DNA of 64,000 nt, from positions 1 to 64,000 of the forward strand of contig NW_005179205.1 in NCBI RefSeq assembly GCF_000350225.1, read 5' to 3'. The notes under the pieces are model-generated. The model was not told where the DNA came from. It searched no databases and saw only the letters and a list, made by a program, of their open reading frames with translations. Position numbers and translations under genes: made by a program. This document shows positions 63,833-64,000 of this stretch, in pieces. This DNA comes from Chondrus crispus (lineage: Eukaryota; Rhodophyta; Florideophyceae; Gigartinales; Gigartinaceae). How positions within the stretch are numbered: the first letter of the stretch is position 1; every line of letters begins with the position of its first letter.

Positions 63833-64000
63833 TGTAGCATAACCTCCCCTTGGGGGTCTATATTTAGGTTAGAATCAAGAATTATTTAACCACTGTAGAA
63901 CCCGATGCTCTACAGTACTACCCTACGTGTACACGCGCACCCCACGTGTAAGAGGGCGCGTGTCCACGTGTAGTGTCAGCCCGATGGCTGACAGTATTAC
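63833..64000 (+). repeat. E0 3' LTR, cut by window end
   Basis: Starts TGTAGCATAACCTCCCCTTGG and follows the E3 LTR with many substitutions and deletions; stem-loops CTGTAGA/TCTACAG and CTGTCAGC/GCTGACAG are kept. It is more diverged from the E3 LTRs than these are from each other. Confidence 0.85.

Larger units (their letters stand above)
16865..64000 (+). mobile_element. E0: host Ty3/gypsy element, interrupted by E1 and E3
   Basis: Three pieces of one plus-strand gypsy element of the E3 family: 16865-23199 (integrase end, spacer, antisense ORF), 50083-50337, and 63687-64000 (3' end and 3' LTR start). Between them sit E1 and E3, each with its own 5-bp TSD. The order along the pieces follows E3: integrase and chromodomain, hairpin, spacer, antisense ORF, hairpin plus G-tract, LTR. 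The 5' LTR, gag, protease and reverse transcriptase are not in the window; the element is cut at 16865 by the copia block. Confidence 0.82.

Overview
The window is eukaryotic DNA made almost entirely of nested LTR retrotransposons. I see no host gene, rRNA, tRNA gene or CRISPR array. The coding parts use the standard code without introns. The host species cannot be fixed from this. The mix of GC-rich chromodomain Ty3/gypsy elements with Ty1/copia elements primed by half an initiator tRNA-Met would suit an alga (for example a red alga) or another protist, but that is a low-confidence guess.

Layout. Bases 1-16864 are a Ty1/copia block, mostly on the minus strand. C0 is a broken copia element (80-2832 and 9954-11567). 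It is split inside gag by C1 (2833-9953), a complete element with an open gag-pol and target-site duplication (TSD) GCATG. An LTR at 11568-12224 joins C0 to a second copia fragment, C2 (12225-12923). Next come an LTR remnant with a perfect 60-bp palindrome, a diverged decayed copia element (C3, 13444-16169), and an LTR in the opposite orientation (16170-16864). From 16865 to the end the scaffold is E0, a plus-strand Ty3/gypsy element seen in three pieces (16865-23199, 50083-50337, 63687-64000). It is interrupted by E1 (23200-50077, TSD CTGAC) and E3 (50338-63681, TSD AGTAC). E1 is interrupted in turn by the young E2 (31526-43205, TSD CCGCG).

E1, E2 and E3 share the order LTR, primer-binding site, gag, pol (protease, reverse transcriptase, RNase H, integrase, chromodomain), spacer, long antisense ORF, polypurine tract, LTR. 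E0 shows the same order from integrase onwards. The antisense ORFs form two families: A in E0 and E3, B in E1 and E2. Each is conserved at protein level between its two carriers although its position has no sense-strand gene, and A and B may be distant homologues. In E0 and E3 an 18-bp hairpin plus G-rich tract occurs twice, once at the end of pol and once just before the 3' LTR, so it brackets the antisense module. This antisense gene system is the most interesting content of the window.

Relative ages agree with the nesting. The E2 LTRs differ at one base in 646, the C1 LTRs at about 7 in 939, and the E1 and E3 LTRs at roughly 1-2 percent. E2 and C1 look coding-competent. E3 pol has one nonsense codon. 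E1 pol, C0, C2 and C3 are pseudogenes.
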